Positions 19,078-27,352 of a stretch of DNA of 64,000 nt are shown one piece after another. The notes below the pieces were generated by a model. That model saw only the letters and a list, made by a program, of their open reading frames with translations, ran no database searches and was not told the DNA's origin. The stretch's first letter is position 1, and every line of letters begins with the position of its first letter. The stretch spans positions 1,922,001 to 1,986,000 of the forward strand of contig NC_021658.1 of the NCBI RefSeq assembly GCF_000418325.1, written 5' to 3'. This DNA comes from Sorangium cellulosum So0157-2 (GTDB taxonomy: Bacteria; Myxococcota_A; Polyangia; Polyangiales; Polyangiaceae). A program made the position numbers and the translations under genes.

Positions 19078-20139
19078 TCAGAACGGTGAGACGGTGAAGC
19101 CGATGCCTGCCGTCCACGGCTGCAGGCCCACGCCCTGGCTGGTGTTGGCGGCGCCGTCGACGACTCCGCGCTTGTCCCAGCCGAGCGGCAGCGACACGCC
19201 CCCCAGGATCGCCAGCCAGGCGTTCGACCACTCCACGGCCAGCGTGCCGGTGACTGCCCACAGCTGCACCTCTTGGTCAAGCCCACGGTCACGATCCGCA
19301 CCGAAGAAATGCGACAGCGACAGGCCGAGCGACGGCACCAACGGCCCCCAAAAATAGCCCGAGTAGCCGTAGAGCGCGGCCGCCGGTGCGCGGTAGTTGC
19401 CCAGCTCGTTTTCCCCGCCGCGGTAGCCGAACGAGCCGCCCAGTACGATCAGCCCCCACGTCTTGTCGATCGTATGGTCGAGCGTCACGCTGCCGCTCAC
19501 CTTGCCAAGGCCAAGCTGTTTTTCCTGCGTGAGATAGTCGTTCTTGTACTGGGCGTCGTGCACGCCGGTCGGGACACCGACCTGCAACGTCAGGCTGGTG
19601 GAGTTGATTTCGCCGAAGCGCCGAGTGACGAACCCCGCGACGTCACCCACGCCGGAGTTCGAGATGTCCACGGGCAGGCCGTAGTAGTCGCGGTAGTACT
19701 TGTAGAGCAGCGGAACCACGAGCCCCACATTCCATTTCTCGCCCAAATTACGCGAGACTTGAGGACTGAAGCTGAGGTTGTAGCCGTCGTCCAGATGCGT
19801 GTACGTGCCGAGTGTCTGCAGCTCAAATAGCCCCCCGGTCACGCTGCGGCCGATCCACTTGATTCCGCCCCCCGCGCCCGTGGAGCTACCGGCTCCGCAG
19901 CCGCCGATCGTCTCCCAGCTTGAGAGCAGGCCTTCCAATCGTGAAACTCGTAAAGACAGCGCTGGTCCGAGCTCGGCGAGCGCGTCGCCTCGCTCGCCGA
20001 GAGTCGCCTCCAGGCGGGCTACGCGCACATCATTTTGCCGAGCCGCGCGCTCGGCCGCAATGAACGGAAAGCTGGCGACCGCGGCCAAACCACACGTTAC
20101 CAGCCAGGCGCCCGGGGCACGTAGTCGTCTGAAGTTCAA
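19078..20139 (-). CDS. Outer-membrane beta-barrel protein
   Basis: About 353 aa. An N-terminal hydrophobic signal is followed by a short helical, Leu/Glu-rich stretch (about 40-80, possible coiled coil). The remainder is alternating hydrophobic/aromatic beta strands ending in a C-terminal Phe (FTVSPF), the usual barrel-assembly signal. A TTG at 20139 preceded by GGGAG at 8 bases is preferred; a longer frame also begins with TTG and overlaps the upstream gene. It could be the export pore or a glycan receptor for this operon. No specific family is recognised. Confidence 0.65.
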   Translation of the reverse strand: MNFRRLRAPGAWLVTCGLAAVASFPFIAAERAARQNDVRVARLEATLGERGDALAELGPALSLRVSRLEGLLSSWETIGGCGAGSSTGAGGGIKWIGRSVTGGLFELQTLGTYTHLDDGYNLSFSPQVSRNLGEKWNVGLVVPLLYKYYRDYYGLPVDISNSGVGDVAGFVTRRFGEINSTSLTLQVGVPTGVHDAQYKNDYLTQEKQLGLGKVSGSVTLDHTIDKTWGLIVLGGSFGYRGGENELGNYRAPAAALYGYSGYFWGPLVPSLGLSLSHFFGADRDRGLDQEVQLWAVTGTLAVEWSNAWLAILGGVSLPLGWDKRGVVDGAANTSQGVGLQPWTAGIGFTVSPF

Positions 20140-20162
20140 TCGAGTTTCTCCCGAGCGCAAGG

Positions 20163-20612
20163 TCAAGCTGGGTCGACGAGGAGGCACCAATAGCGGACGC
20201 TCCCGCGATCCGTAGCGGCATATTCGTCTACGACTGCACCTTTCCAGATGGCTTTCAGATCAGCCGTCAGTTTCATCTTGTGAACGTCGCCTTGGTTGAA
20301 GCTGCGCAGCTTGCCGCCGACCTGCTCCTTCATTTTGTCCTTGATCTTGGAGCGCGGCACGAGCGGCTTGTAGTGCGCGACAAGGATGAACTGCTTGTCG
20401 AGCGCCCCGCCCTGGACCTGGTAGCGCATCACGTAGGCGTAATCGTACAGGTCATCGGGGGGCATCTTGGACGGAATTTCAACGAGCTTTGCCGTCAATT
20501 CCAGGGGTGCCACCCCGTCCGCCCGGGCGCTCTGCTCGACACCGGCTATTGCGAGCAGCAGCATGCTCATAAACGCTTGGCGACCAAATTGGCGTCGGCT
20601 TGAATGAATCAT
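20163..20612 (-). CDS. Small exported protein with Tat-like signal, 149 aa
   Basis: The N-terminus has a twin-arginine-like motif (SSRRQFGRQAF), a hydrophobic segment and an ARA cleavage site near residue 31. The mature part of about 118 residues contains an MRYQVQGG strand and a basic segment (PRSKIKDKMKEQVGGK), and ends WCLLVDPA. I do not recognise the family. It is the most upstream gene of the minus-strand operon, so its promoter should lie between 20613 and about 20750. The ATG at 20612 is chosen because it places the Tat motif near the start. Confidence 0.65.
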   Translation of the reverse strand: MIHSSRRQFGRQAFMSMLLLAIAGVEQSARADGVAPLELTAKLVEIPSKMPPDDLYDYAYVMRYQVQGGALDKQFILVAHYKPLVPRSKIKDKMKEQVGGKLRSFNQGDVHKMKLTADLKAIWKGAVVDEYAATDRGSVRYWCLLVDPA

Positions 20613-21016
20613 GGTCGCAGAATAGGGCGAGAAAGGTCGACCTTGCAACAAGGCAAGCGCCGATCCTCGAAATTAAAGCAACCCACGCCGGAGAACGCTC
20701 CAGGCTCTCGGCATCTTTCCACCGTGGGGGCAGCACTACCGCTGGTAATTCACGGCGGGGTGCGCGAGAGCCGCCATGGTGACCGAGCCAAGCAGCATTG
20801 TCCGCATCCTCTCCGCGCTCGGCGAGCCGACCGATGTTCCTGGTCGCTCACCCAACCGGGGACCGCCGTACTGGAAGAGCACCGTCCTGCGCCAAAAGGC
20901 GCTCGGCGACGCCGCGTAACGCATCGCGACAACATCCTGGGCCAGATCAACGCCCGGAGGGCGACGTGTGCCCGCGGCATGCCGAGGCGCCCTTGTCTCG
21001 CTCTGCGCCGGCCGGT
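20613..21016. other. Region upstream of the glycan operon; transposon debris
   Basis: No complete gene. The first part probably holds the promoter of the minus-strand operon. A 47-codon frame (20776-20919) looks like the tail of an IS91-type transposase. The right boundary is the left end of the IS3-family element. Confidence 0.5.
20776..20919 (+). pseudogene. Possible C-terminal fragment of an IS91-type transposase
   Basis: The 47-residue frame reads TEPSSIVRILSALGEP, then SPNRGPPYWKS. This resembles the C-terminal end of IS91/ISCR-type transposases, where a zinc-binding segment is followed by a TxxxxIxxILxxLGxP..P.R.PP tail. The zinc-binding and catalytic parts are missing and the frame is closed upstream. 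Assignment is from motif memory only. Confidence 0.35.
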
Positions 21017-21035
21017 TGGTCCTCCCCCGCTTCCG
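21017..21035 (+). repeat. IS3 element terminal inverted repeat (left in window)
   Basis: 19 bases identical to the reverse complement of 22248-22266. The match becomes imperfect inward. Confidence 0.85.
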
Positions 21036-21047
21036 CGGACAGTCTCA

Positions 21048-21923
21048 CTATGCCGCGCGCGCGGCCACGTAGGTCTTCAATTCGAACTCGATCGGGCTCA
21101 TGTAGGCGAGCCGTGGGTGCCGGCGTTTCAGGTTGTAGAAGTTGTCGATGTAGTCTCTGACCGAGGCGGTGGCGGCCGCTCGCGTCGGGTAGCGCTCGTA
21201 CTCGACCAGCTCCGCCTTCAGCGTCGCGAAGAAGCTCTCGGCCACGGCGTTGTCCCAGCAGTCGCCAGCGCGGCTCATGCTCGGGATGAGCCCGTGGGCC
21301 CCGAGCACGAGCCGGTAGTCGTCGCTGGCGTAGGGGCTGCCGCGGTTCGAGTGGTGCACCAGCCCAGGCGCCGGCCGTCGCGTTCCCAAGGCGAACGCGA
21401 GCGCGGTGAGCGCCAGGGCGCGATCGTTGAACGCGCTCGCGGCCCAGCCGACCACGCGTCGCGAGAACAGGTCCAGGATCACGGCCAGGTACAGCCAGCC
21501 CTCGCCGGTGGGGATGTACGTCACGTCCGTCACCCAGACCTGGTTGGGCGCTCGAGCATCGAATTGCCGCTCGATCACGTTCGGGGCGATCGGGCCGTTG
21601 TGCCGCGAGTCGGTGGTGCGGCGGAAGCGCCGCTTCCTCCGAGCCGCGAGCCTCTGAGCGCGCATCAGCCGCTCGACCCGTTTCTTGCCGACACGCATGC
21701 CGCGAGCGCGCAGCTCCGCGTGAATACGCGGACTGCCGTAGCGGCCACGGCTCTTGTGGTGCACGGCCCTGATCTGCGCGCTCAGTTGAGCGTCGGACTT
21801 GGCCCGCGCGGACTCCGAGCGCATGGCCCACCCGTAGTAGCCGCTGCGCGAGACCAGCAGCACCGCGCACAGCACCAGCACCGGGTAGTGCGCCTTCTCC
21901 GCGTCGATGAACTCGAACCTCAC
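21048..21923 (-). CDS. IS3 transposase OrfB (DDE integrase domain), catalytic Asp changed
   Basis: 291 aa. It has an HTH-like region with YGSPRIHAELRARG, then an rve-type catalytic domain. The first Asp is in WVTDVTYIPT and the Glu in DNAVAESFFATLKAEL. The second Asp, normally in HSDRGSQY, is Asn here (HHSNRGSPY). The GTG start overlaps the orfA stop as GTGA. The orfB frame is also open upstream to an A6 run in orfA, so a -1 fusion product is conceivable. With Asn at a metal-binding position the enzyme should be inactive unless the base call is wrong. Confidence 0.85.
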   Translation of the reverse strand: MRFEFIDAEKAHYPVLVLCAVLLVSRSGYYGWAMRSESARAKSDAQLSAQIRAVHHKSRGRYGSPRIHAELRARGMRVGKKRVERLMRAQRLAARRKRRFRRTTDSRHNGPIAPNVIERQFDARAPNQVWVTDVTYIPTGEGWLYLAVILDLFSRRVVGWAASAFNDRALALTALAFALGTRRPAPGLVHHSNRGSPYASDDYRLVLGAHGLIPSMSRAGDCWDNAVAESFFATLKAELVEYERYPTRAAATASVRDYIDNFYNLKRRHPRLAYMSPIEFELKTYVAARAA

Positions 21924-22216
21924 TCGCTTTCCTTCGCGAAGACGGCTGCCGCTTTTTTCAGGATCTCGCGCTCCATCTCCAGCCGCTTCACGTCGCGGCG
22001 CAGCCGCTGCAGTTCCTCACGCTCCGGCGTCGTCAGCGCCCCCGGCGGGCCGTGGCCCGCGTCGGTGTCCGCGCGCTTGATCCAGTCGCGCAGCGCCGTT
22101 TCGGTCGGGTCGAGGTCCTTCGCCACCTGGCCGATGCTCCGGTCGCTCGCCTTCGCCAGCCGTACCGCCTCCGCCTTGAACTCGGGCGTGAACGCCCTCC
22201 TCTTTCTCCGTCCCAT
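21920..22216 (-). CDS. IS3 transposase OrfA (HTH_Tnp_1)
   Basis: A 98-aa helix-turn-helix protein: RRAFTPEFKAEAVRLAKASD, then GQVAKDLDPTETALRDWIK, ending in a Leu-zipper-like helix (LRRDVKRLEMEREILKKA). This is the standard OrfA layout, binding the element ends. The ATG at 22216 is preceded by GGAGG. The A6 run at 21953-21958 (T6 on the + strand) lies where IS3 elements usually shift frame, but its phasing is not the canonical A AAA AAG. Confidence 0.85.
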   Translation of the reverse strand: MGRRKRRAFTPEFKAEAVRLAKASDRSIGQVAKDLDPTETALRDWIKRADTDAGHGPPGALTTPEREELQRLRRDVKRLEMEREILKKAAAVFAKESE

Positions 22217-22247
22217 CCCTGCCTCCTGGTGCCGTCGGGGGTGTCGA

Positions 22248-22266
22248 CGGAAGCGGGGGAGGACCA
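22248..22266 (-). repeat. IS3 element terminal inverted repeat (right in window)
   Basis: Reverse complement of 21017-21035, lying 31 bases upstream of the OrfA start. Confidence 0.85.
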
Positions 22267-22559
22267 AGATCGCCGCAGAAGGATTCCGCCTGCTGGGAGG
22301 CATGCCACGTCGCGGCGAGCAGCAGGCTCACGCTGCGGCAGAAGAACTTCGCTCCGGCAATATCCGCTCTCGTGGTGAGCCGGTCCGATGGCGATCTGCT
22401 ACTGCCATTGGTGAAACCGTTGATTCGCCAGAACGATCCTGAAATTCTCTGCTCTGCCGTAAGCTCCGTCCGGGGCCTGCGCGGTAACCTCGAACTCCTT
22501 ACAAAGAATGCCTCTGTTCGATGAGGAAGCTTCCATGCGTCCGGAGCGGACGAGGAGTT
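22267..22559. other. No gene seen between the IS3 element and the DUF1592 remnant
   Basis: Short unrelated frames only. This may be scrambled sequence left by the deletion that removed the front of the DUF1592-type gene. Confidence 0.4.
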
Positions 22560-22829
22560 CGAGCCTTTTGGTCGAGCAGCTGGGCACCGTCGCGGAGGGC
22601 GCCGCCCAGCGCGCGACCGCCACGCCGGAGGCGCTCGCCGAGACCAAAGACGTGCAGAGCTGCTTCGCGACGCGCTGGGCCGAGTAGCCTACGGCCTCAC
22701 CCTGCGCGCCGAGGACGAGTGCACCAAAAGGCCGTCAACGCCGCCTTCAAGGCGTCCGGGTACAACGTGAAGCAGCTCCTGATCGAGCTCACGCAGACGG
22801 ATGTTTTCCACTACACGGCTGCATCGTAG
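22560..22829 (+). pseudogene. C-terminal remnant of a DUF1592/DUF1588/DUF1585 protein
   Basis: Reading through two frame changes gives LVEQLGTVAEGAAQR, VQSCFATRWAE, YGLTLRAEDECTK, NAAFKASGYNVKQLLIELTQ and TDVFHY. This is the C-terminal DUF1585 end of the large cytochrome-like secreted proteins normally encoded just before DUF1552 genes. A missing base converts E-Y-A into a premature TAG (about 22687). A second missing base in an A-run near 22725 restores the final frame. The 5' bulk of the gene is absent; the IS3 element lies about 300 bases upstream. Confidence 0.7.
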
Positions 22830-22840
22830 GAGTGGTTATT

Positions 22841-24211
22841 ATGTCGAACTTTCGTTTGAGCCGACGTGCCGTGCTGCGCGGTGCTGGCGCCATCGCGATC
22901 GCGCTACCCTGGCTGGAGATCATGGGCCCCGAGCGCACGGCGCGGGCGCAACCCTCCACTGCCAAGCGTCTCCTCGCCGTCTACACGCCAGGCGGGACCC
23001 TGATCGACCGCTGGCGTCCGGCCGGCACCGAGACGAGCTTCACCCTGGGCCCCATCCTGGCGCCGCTCGCGCCGGTGCAGGACCGGCTGCTCGTCCTCGA
23101 CGGCCTCGACATGAAGAGCGCGGGCGGCGAGCAGCACCAGGCCGGGATCATCGCCTGGCTCACGGGCACGCCTCAAGAGGGCTCCCCGAGCGGCTACGGG
23201 AAGGGGCCGTCCATCGATCAGGTGATCGCCTCCCGGATCTCCGCCGGTCGGACGGAGGCGAGCATCCAGCTCGCGGTGCGCTGGGCGACGGGCAAGTCCC
23301 ACGGCCTGATGACGCCGATGAACATCGCCAACTTCGAGGACACGGCGCCGTACAGCCCCATCCCGCCGCGCCTCGATCCGGTGGAGATCTTCTCCGAGCT
23401 CTTCGGCACGCTGGACCCCGGCGCCAGCGACGACGCCGCCCGTCGCCTCGCGCGGAAGCGATCGATCCTCGACTTCCTCGACCGGCGCTACGCCGCCCTC
23501 TCCGCGCGGCTCGGCGCCGCCGACCGGCAGAAGATCGACCAGCACCTCACGAAGATCCGCGAGATCGAGATGAGCCTCAGCAACCTGCCGGCCACGACGA
23601 GCGCCTGCCAGCCCCCGGATCTGGTCGACACGTCCGACTACAACCCGAGCGCGGGGCTCAACTCGGACGATCCCGGCTCGATCAAGGACACCTCGACCGA
23701 CGCGGCGATCCCCAAGGTCGGCAAGCTCATGATGGATATGCTGGTGATGGCGCTCGCCTGCGACATCACCGCGGTCGGCACCCTGCAGTGGAGCGACACC
23801 GAGGCGAAGTACACGTTGCCGTGGCTGAACCTGACCGAGCACCACCATTTCTACCAGGAAATGGGCGGGTTCAGGCCGGCCGAGTGCGAGCTCATCTACA
23901 CCTGGTACTCGGAGCAGCACCTCTATCTCTTGCAGGAGATGGAGAAGGTCGACATGGGCGGGCACTCGCTGCTCGACGAGAGCGTCGTCTTCTTCGGCTC
24001 CGAGATCTCGCATCCGCCGACCCACGCGAAGACGAACATGCCGTTCCTGCTGGCCGGCGGCGGCGGGGGCCTGCGCACCGGGCGCTGGGTCCGCTACCCG
24101 AGCCTCCCGCACAACAACCTGCTCGTCTCGATCTTGAACCTGTTCGGCGACACCCGGACCACGTTCGGCGACCCCCGGTACTGCACCGGGCCGCTCACGA
24201 ACCTCACGTAG
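22841..24211 (+). CDS. DUF1552 family exported protein
   Basis: 456 aa with a Tat signal (LSRRAVLRGAG, then a hydrophobic stretch and ARAQ). The family core is recognisable: RLLAVYTPGGTLIDRWRP near 48, LDGLDMKSAGGEQHQAG, an SIQLAVRW strand, and a late FFGSEISHPPTHAKTNMPFL. DUF1552 proteins are secreted and of unknown function, usually paired with a DUF1592-type c-haem-like protein. Here the partner survives only as a frameshifted tail ending 11 bases upstream. The ATG at 22841 is preferred over the GTG at 22832 because AGGAG precedes it by 8 bases. The gene itself is intact. Confidence 0.85.
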   Translation: MSNFRLSRRAVLRGAGAIAIALPWLEIMGPERTARAQPSTAKRLLAVYTPGGTLIDRWRPAGTETSFTLGPILAPLAPVQDRLLVLDGLDMKSAGGEQHQAGIIAWLTGTPQEGSPSGYGKGPSIDQVIASRISAGRTEASIQLAVRWATGKSHGLMTPMNIANFEDTAPYSPIPPRLDPVEIFSELFGTLDPGASDDAARRLARKRSILDFLDRRYAALSARLGAADRQKIDQHLTKIREIEMSLSNLPATTSACQPPDLVDTSDYNPSAGLNSDDPGSIKDTSTDAAIPKVGKLMMDMLVMALACDITAVGTLQWSDTEAKYTLPWLNLTEHHHFYQEMGGFRPAECELIYTWYSEQHLYLLQEMEKVDMGGHSLLDESVVFFGSEISHPPTHAKTNMPFLLAGGGGGLRTGRWVRYPSLPHNNLLVSILNLFGDTRTTFGDPRYCTGPLTNLT

Positions 24212-24552
24212 GCATTTCCCGCGATGCCTGGCTGAAGGCGAGCTTCGCCGCCGGCGCGAGCGGCGGGCGCGAGCCATCCTCGACCGCCGGCCAGCCGGAG
24301 GTGCCCCGTGTCTCCCGCTCGAGCGCGCGCACCAGCAGCGGCGCCGCGAGCGCAGGGCGCCGGGCGTCCGGGACGCGGATCTTCGCTGCGCCTTTTCGTC
24401 GGGGCAACGACGAATTTGCGCGCCGTGGCTCGCGGGGGGGAGCACGCACGGAGCGCGCGGGGGAAGGCCATGTTTTCCCCTTCCCGCTGCAAGCGTATAT
24501 CAGACATGGGGGCTTGCTGGAAGCCCCGGATCATGCCGCACACTCCCTGGCC
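24212..24552. other. Intergenic, nothing recognised
   Basis: 341 bases without a convincing frame between the DUF1552 gene and the monooxygenase. The latter's promoter is presumably near 24470-24540, but no clear box can be named. Confidence 0.4.
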
Positions 24553-26016
24553 ATGACGAAGCACACAGTGGTCATTGCTGGTGGGGGGCCGACGGGGCTG
24601 ATGCTGGCGGGGGAGCTCGCGCTGGCGCGGGTGGACGTCGCCATCGTCGAGCGGCGCGAGAGTCAGGAGCTCGCGGGGTCGCGCGCAGGAGGGCTGCACG
24701 CACGCACGATCGAGGTGCTCGATCAGCGCGGGATCGCGGATCGCTTCCTCGCGGAAGGGAAGGTCGCTCAGACAGCGTCGTTCGCGACGACGCCCCTCGA
24801 CATCAGCGACTTTCCGACGCGCCATAACTACGGGCTGGCGCTGTGGCAGAAGCACTTCGAGCGCATCCTCGCCGCGTGGGTCGAGGAGCTCGGGGTGCCG
24901 AGCTACCGCGGGTGCGAGGTGACGGGGTTCGCCCAGGAGGACGCGGGGGTCGATGTCGCGCTGTCCGATGGGCGGTCGTTGCGGGCGGCGTACCTCGTCG
25001 GATGTGACGGTGGGCGCAGCCTGATCCGCAAGAAGGCCGGGATCGATTTCCCGGGGTGGGAGCCGTCGGTCAGCTACCTGGTGGCCGAGGGCGAGATGGT
25101 CGAGCCCGCGCTGGGCATCCGCCAGGGGGATAAGGGTGTCTATGGCATCGGGCCGCTCGAGGACGGCAAGCGGGTGCGGGCGGTGCTGTGCGAGAGGGAG
25201 ATCCGGCAAGACGAGGAGCCGACCGTGGACGACCTGCGCGAGGCGCTCGTCGCCTCCTACGGGACCGACTTCGGGGTGCGCGGCGTCACGTGGCTCTCGC
25301 GGTTCAGCGATGCGACCCGGCAGGCGGCGTCGTACAGGGAGCGGCGGGTGCTGCTTGCCGGCGATGCGGCGCACGTACACTCCCCGGCGAACGGGCAAGG
25401 GCTCAACCTCGGGGTGCAGGACGCGGTGAACCTGGGGTGGAAGCTGGCGCAGGTGGTCCACGGGACGTCGCCGGAGAGCCTGCTCGACACCTACCAGGCC
25501 GAGCGGCACCCGGTCGGGGCGCGGGTGCTCAAGCACACCATGGCGGCGACGGCGGTCCATCGGGGCGACGAGCGGACGAAGGCCCTGCGCGAGACCATGG
25601 CCGAGCTGTTGGCGCTGGAGGAGGCGCGCAAGCGGTACGCCGGGCTGATCTCGGGTCTGGACATCCGCTACGACCTCGGCGCGGGACACCCGCTGCTCGG
25701 GCGCCGCATGCCCGATCTGGACGTGGAGACCGAGGGCGGGCCACGGCGGGTGTTCACGCTGCTGCACGAGGCCCGGCCGGTGCTGCTCGATCTCGATGAG
25801 CTCGGGAGTCTCGACCTCGGCCCCTGGGCGGATCGGGTGAAGCGGGTCGACGCGCGCTACGCCGGGGTGTGGGCGCTCCCGGTGCTCGGCGCGGTCGCGG
25901 CGCCGAGGGCCGTGTTGATCCGCCCCGATGGATACGTTGCGTGGGTGGGAGACGGCACGGACAAGGGCCTTCGTGAGGCCCTGACCACGTGGTTCGGGCC
26001 GCCGGCGGGGGCGTAG
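24553..26016 (+). CDS. FAD-dependent aromatic-ring monooxygenase (PHBH class)
   Basis: 487 aa. The FAD-binding loop is VVIAGGGPTGLMLAGELAL at residue 5. The DG motif is GCDGGRSLIRKKAGIDFPG and the second FAD motif is LLAGDAAHVHSPANGQGLN. This is the class A flavoprotein hydroxylase family (polyketide hydroxylases, rifampicin and phenol monooxygenases). The C-terminal part (about 375-485, GHPLLGRRMPDLDVE onward) is the thioredoxin-like tail common in this group. It uses NAD(P)H and O2 to hydroxylate an aromatic substrate, which is unknown here. The frame is open far upstream, but only the ATG at 24553 gives the normal N-terminus. It appears to be a solitary gene. Confidence 0.85.
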   Translation: MTKHTVVIAGGGPTGLMLAGELALARVDVAIVERRESQELAGSRAGGLHARTIEVLDQRGIADRFLAEGKVAQTASFATTPLDISDFPTRHNYGLALWQKHFERILAAWVEELGVPSYRGCEVTGFAQEDAGVDVALSDGRSLRAAYLVGCDGGRSLIRKKAGIDFPGWEPSVSYLVAEGEMVEPALGIRQGDKGVYGIGPLEDGKRVRAVLCEREIRQDEEPTVDDLREALVASYGTDFGVRGVTWLSRFSDATRQAASYRERRVLLAGDAAHVHSPANGQGLNLGVQDAVNLGWKLAQVVHGTSPESLLDTYQAERHPVGARVLKHTMAATAVHRGDERTKALRETMAELLALEEARKRYAGLISGLDIRYDLGAGHPLLGRRMPDLDVETEGGPRRVFTLLHEARPVLLDLDELGSLDLGPWADRVKRVDARYAGVWALPVLGAVAAPRAVLIRPDGYVAWVGDGTDKGLREALTTWFGPPAGA

Positions 26017-26225
26017 CTCGCTCGGCCGCCCGCGTCACACCCGGTCGCGCGGGACAGTCCCGCCAGAGAGGCGGGCGGCGCCGAGCGGGCGCCGAAAATT
26101 CAGCGATCTCCATCACTTATGCATGTTTCGCCGCCGAGGGTGGCTCCCGCGTGGCTCAGCGGGGCGCCCTCCGCCGCCGCGTAGCCCGCGGTGAAGGGCT
26201 CGAGGCATCGATGGAACGCGCAGCG

Positions 26226-26964
26226 CTATCTGGGTCTGACGCCAATCGCGAACGCCGTGACGGTTCCATTTGCTGGTTTGTCGTGCGCTTTCGCGCTGAC
26301 GAACCAGGTGTGCTGATCGACGAAGTTGCTCGCCGTCAGGAGCTGGCCATGTCCCGTCCAGTTGGCACGGCCACCCAGTTCCGTTACCTTCCGGGTAGGA
26401 TCCCGTCAGCAGGACACCATACCCCGACCAGTCGACCTTGGCGCCCCCACCGGTCATCGACCAACCATCCCCAGGCAGCGCCACCGACGTCTCCGGCATC
26501 AGGGTTGGATCCGCCGACGTGTTCTCTGCGATGATATGATCCGGATCCGGAATCGGAGAGCCGTTGCGCAGCCGCGCGATGACCACGCGTATGGAGATCG
26601 TCGCCTGATCGACCTTGGAGTGGCTCTTTGCGCTGGCCGTCCAGGTGCTTTCGCTCTCGGGATACGAGGCATAGAGCAGATTACCGTGCCCGCTCCAGTT
26701 GACCGTGGCGCCTCCGCCGAGCACCTTCCAGCCGGCCGGAGCTGTGTAGCTCACCGATGGAACCGTCGCTCTGTCCGAGGTGATTTGCATCACGCGAACT
26801 GACAGCTCTCCGATGTCGTATTGTGCAAGCATTCCCGCCCCGGACGCGGGTGCAGCGGCCGTTTCAAGCTCGACTTGGCTCGGCGCTGGCTCATCTGGCA
26901 CGACACATCCCGCTGCCAACGACACACAAGAGAGCGCTGCGGCCAATATTCTTGTTTCGTCCAT
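26226..26964 (-). pseudogene. Lipoprotein with repeated GGG..W.G.G.LL modules, frameshifted
   Basis: The ATG at 26964 begins a lipoprotein signal (lipobox AAGC). The body contains three copies of a roughly 70-residue module built on GGGA.V.WSG.G.LL..SYPE followed by W.ASAK.H. The third copy (ANWTGHGQLLTASN, TWFVSAKAHDKPANG) is in another frame and ends at a TAG at 26228-26226. The lesion lies near 26390, where module 2 runs straight into module 3 with the intervening half-modules missing. The family is not recognised. Confidence 0.55.
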
Positions 26965-27147
26965 GAATCCCCCCGTCCGGTGATGATGATCCAATCGGCC
27001 ATCGCTGCCGCTGGTCCTTGGCGTCGTGGTGATCGCGCGCCAGGAGCGCGGCAGCCGGGCGGCGCTGTCCGGCGCGCTGAGCAGACCCGTGTACAGCGGG
27101 CTCGGCGGCCCCTGACCGGCCACCACGCCACGCCCGGATGCGCGGCC

Positions 27148-27215
27148 GAGCGTCGGGTTGTTCTGATGAACCCAGGCGCTGACCAGGTGCAGCGGCGAGC
27201 GCCCGGCGGCGCGGT
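27148..27215 (-). pseudogene. ISAs1-type transposase fragment
   Basis: The minus-strand reading SPLHLVSAWVHQNNPTLGR matches the conserved segment of ISAs1-family transposases (xLHLVSAWxxxNxLxLGQ) that follows the catalytic region. Only about 20 residues remain, fused in frame after the DUF488 fragment. Confidence 0.4.
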
Positions 27216-27218
27216 CGA

Positions 27219-27352
27219 ACGATCGGCAGAGCTCATCGCTCGGGCCGACCGCCTTCATCGAAGCCTCGATCGCGAGCGCCTCCTTGCGCAGGCCTCGCGG
27301 CCGCAGCCGATCGACGAGCGCCCGGTACCCGTCGCCGGCGCGAGGACGACGA
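27219..27352 (-). pseudogene. DUF488 protein fragment, inverted copy
   Basis: The minus strand reads GDGYRALVDRLRPRGLRKEA, then a SMKAVGPSDELCRSF end. This is the N-terminal core of the DUF488 family (YRVLVDRLWPRG..K......W.KE..PS.ELR). It stops at the same point as the plus-strand fragment at 28264-28430, and the two are inverted with respect to each other around the AhpD-cupin region. Confidence 0.6.

Larger units (their letters stand above)
21017..22266 (-). mobile_element. IS3-family insertion sequence, 1250 bp
   Basis: Two minus-strand transposase genes are enclosed by 19-base perfect terminal inverted repeats beginning TGGTCCTCCC and ending in CA, as in IS3. Partial match continues for several bases further inward. 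No target-site duplication is evident (left flank GCCGGT, right flank AGATCG), suggesting an old insertion or a later rearrangement. The second catalytic Asp of OrfB is replaced, so this copy is probably not autonomous. Confidence 0.85.

Noticed and set aside
21953..21958. Canonical IS3 programmed -1 frameshift site
   Set aside because: The A6 run is present and the orfB frame is open there, but its phase (G AAA AAA G) is not the usual slippery heptamer; noted only as possible.
22801..24552. In-frame extension of the monooxygenase back across the DUF1552 gene
   Set aside because: The upstream part is an out-of-frame reading of DUF1552; the flavin-binding N-terminus starts at 24553.
22904..25767. 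Two long minus-strand frames of over 500 codons each
   Set aside because: Antisense shadows of DUF1552 and the FAD monooxygenase, rich in Arg/Pro/Gly, no motifs.
26017..26110. Terminator after the FAD monooxygenase
   Set aside because: Several overlapping GC-rich inverted repeats occur, but arms are bulged and no T-run follows, so a single structure could not be chosen.
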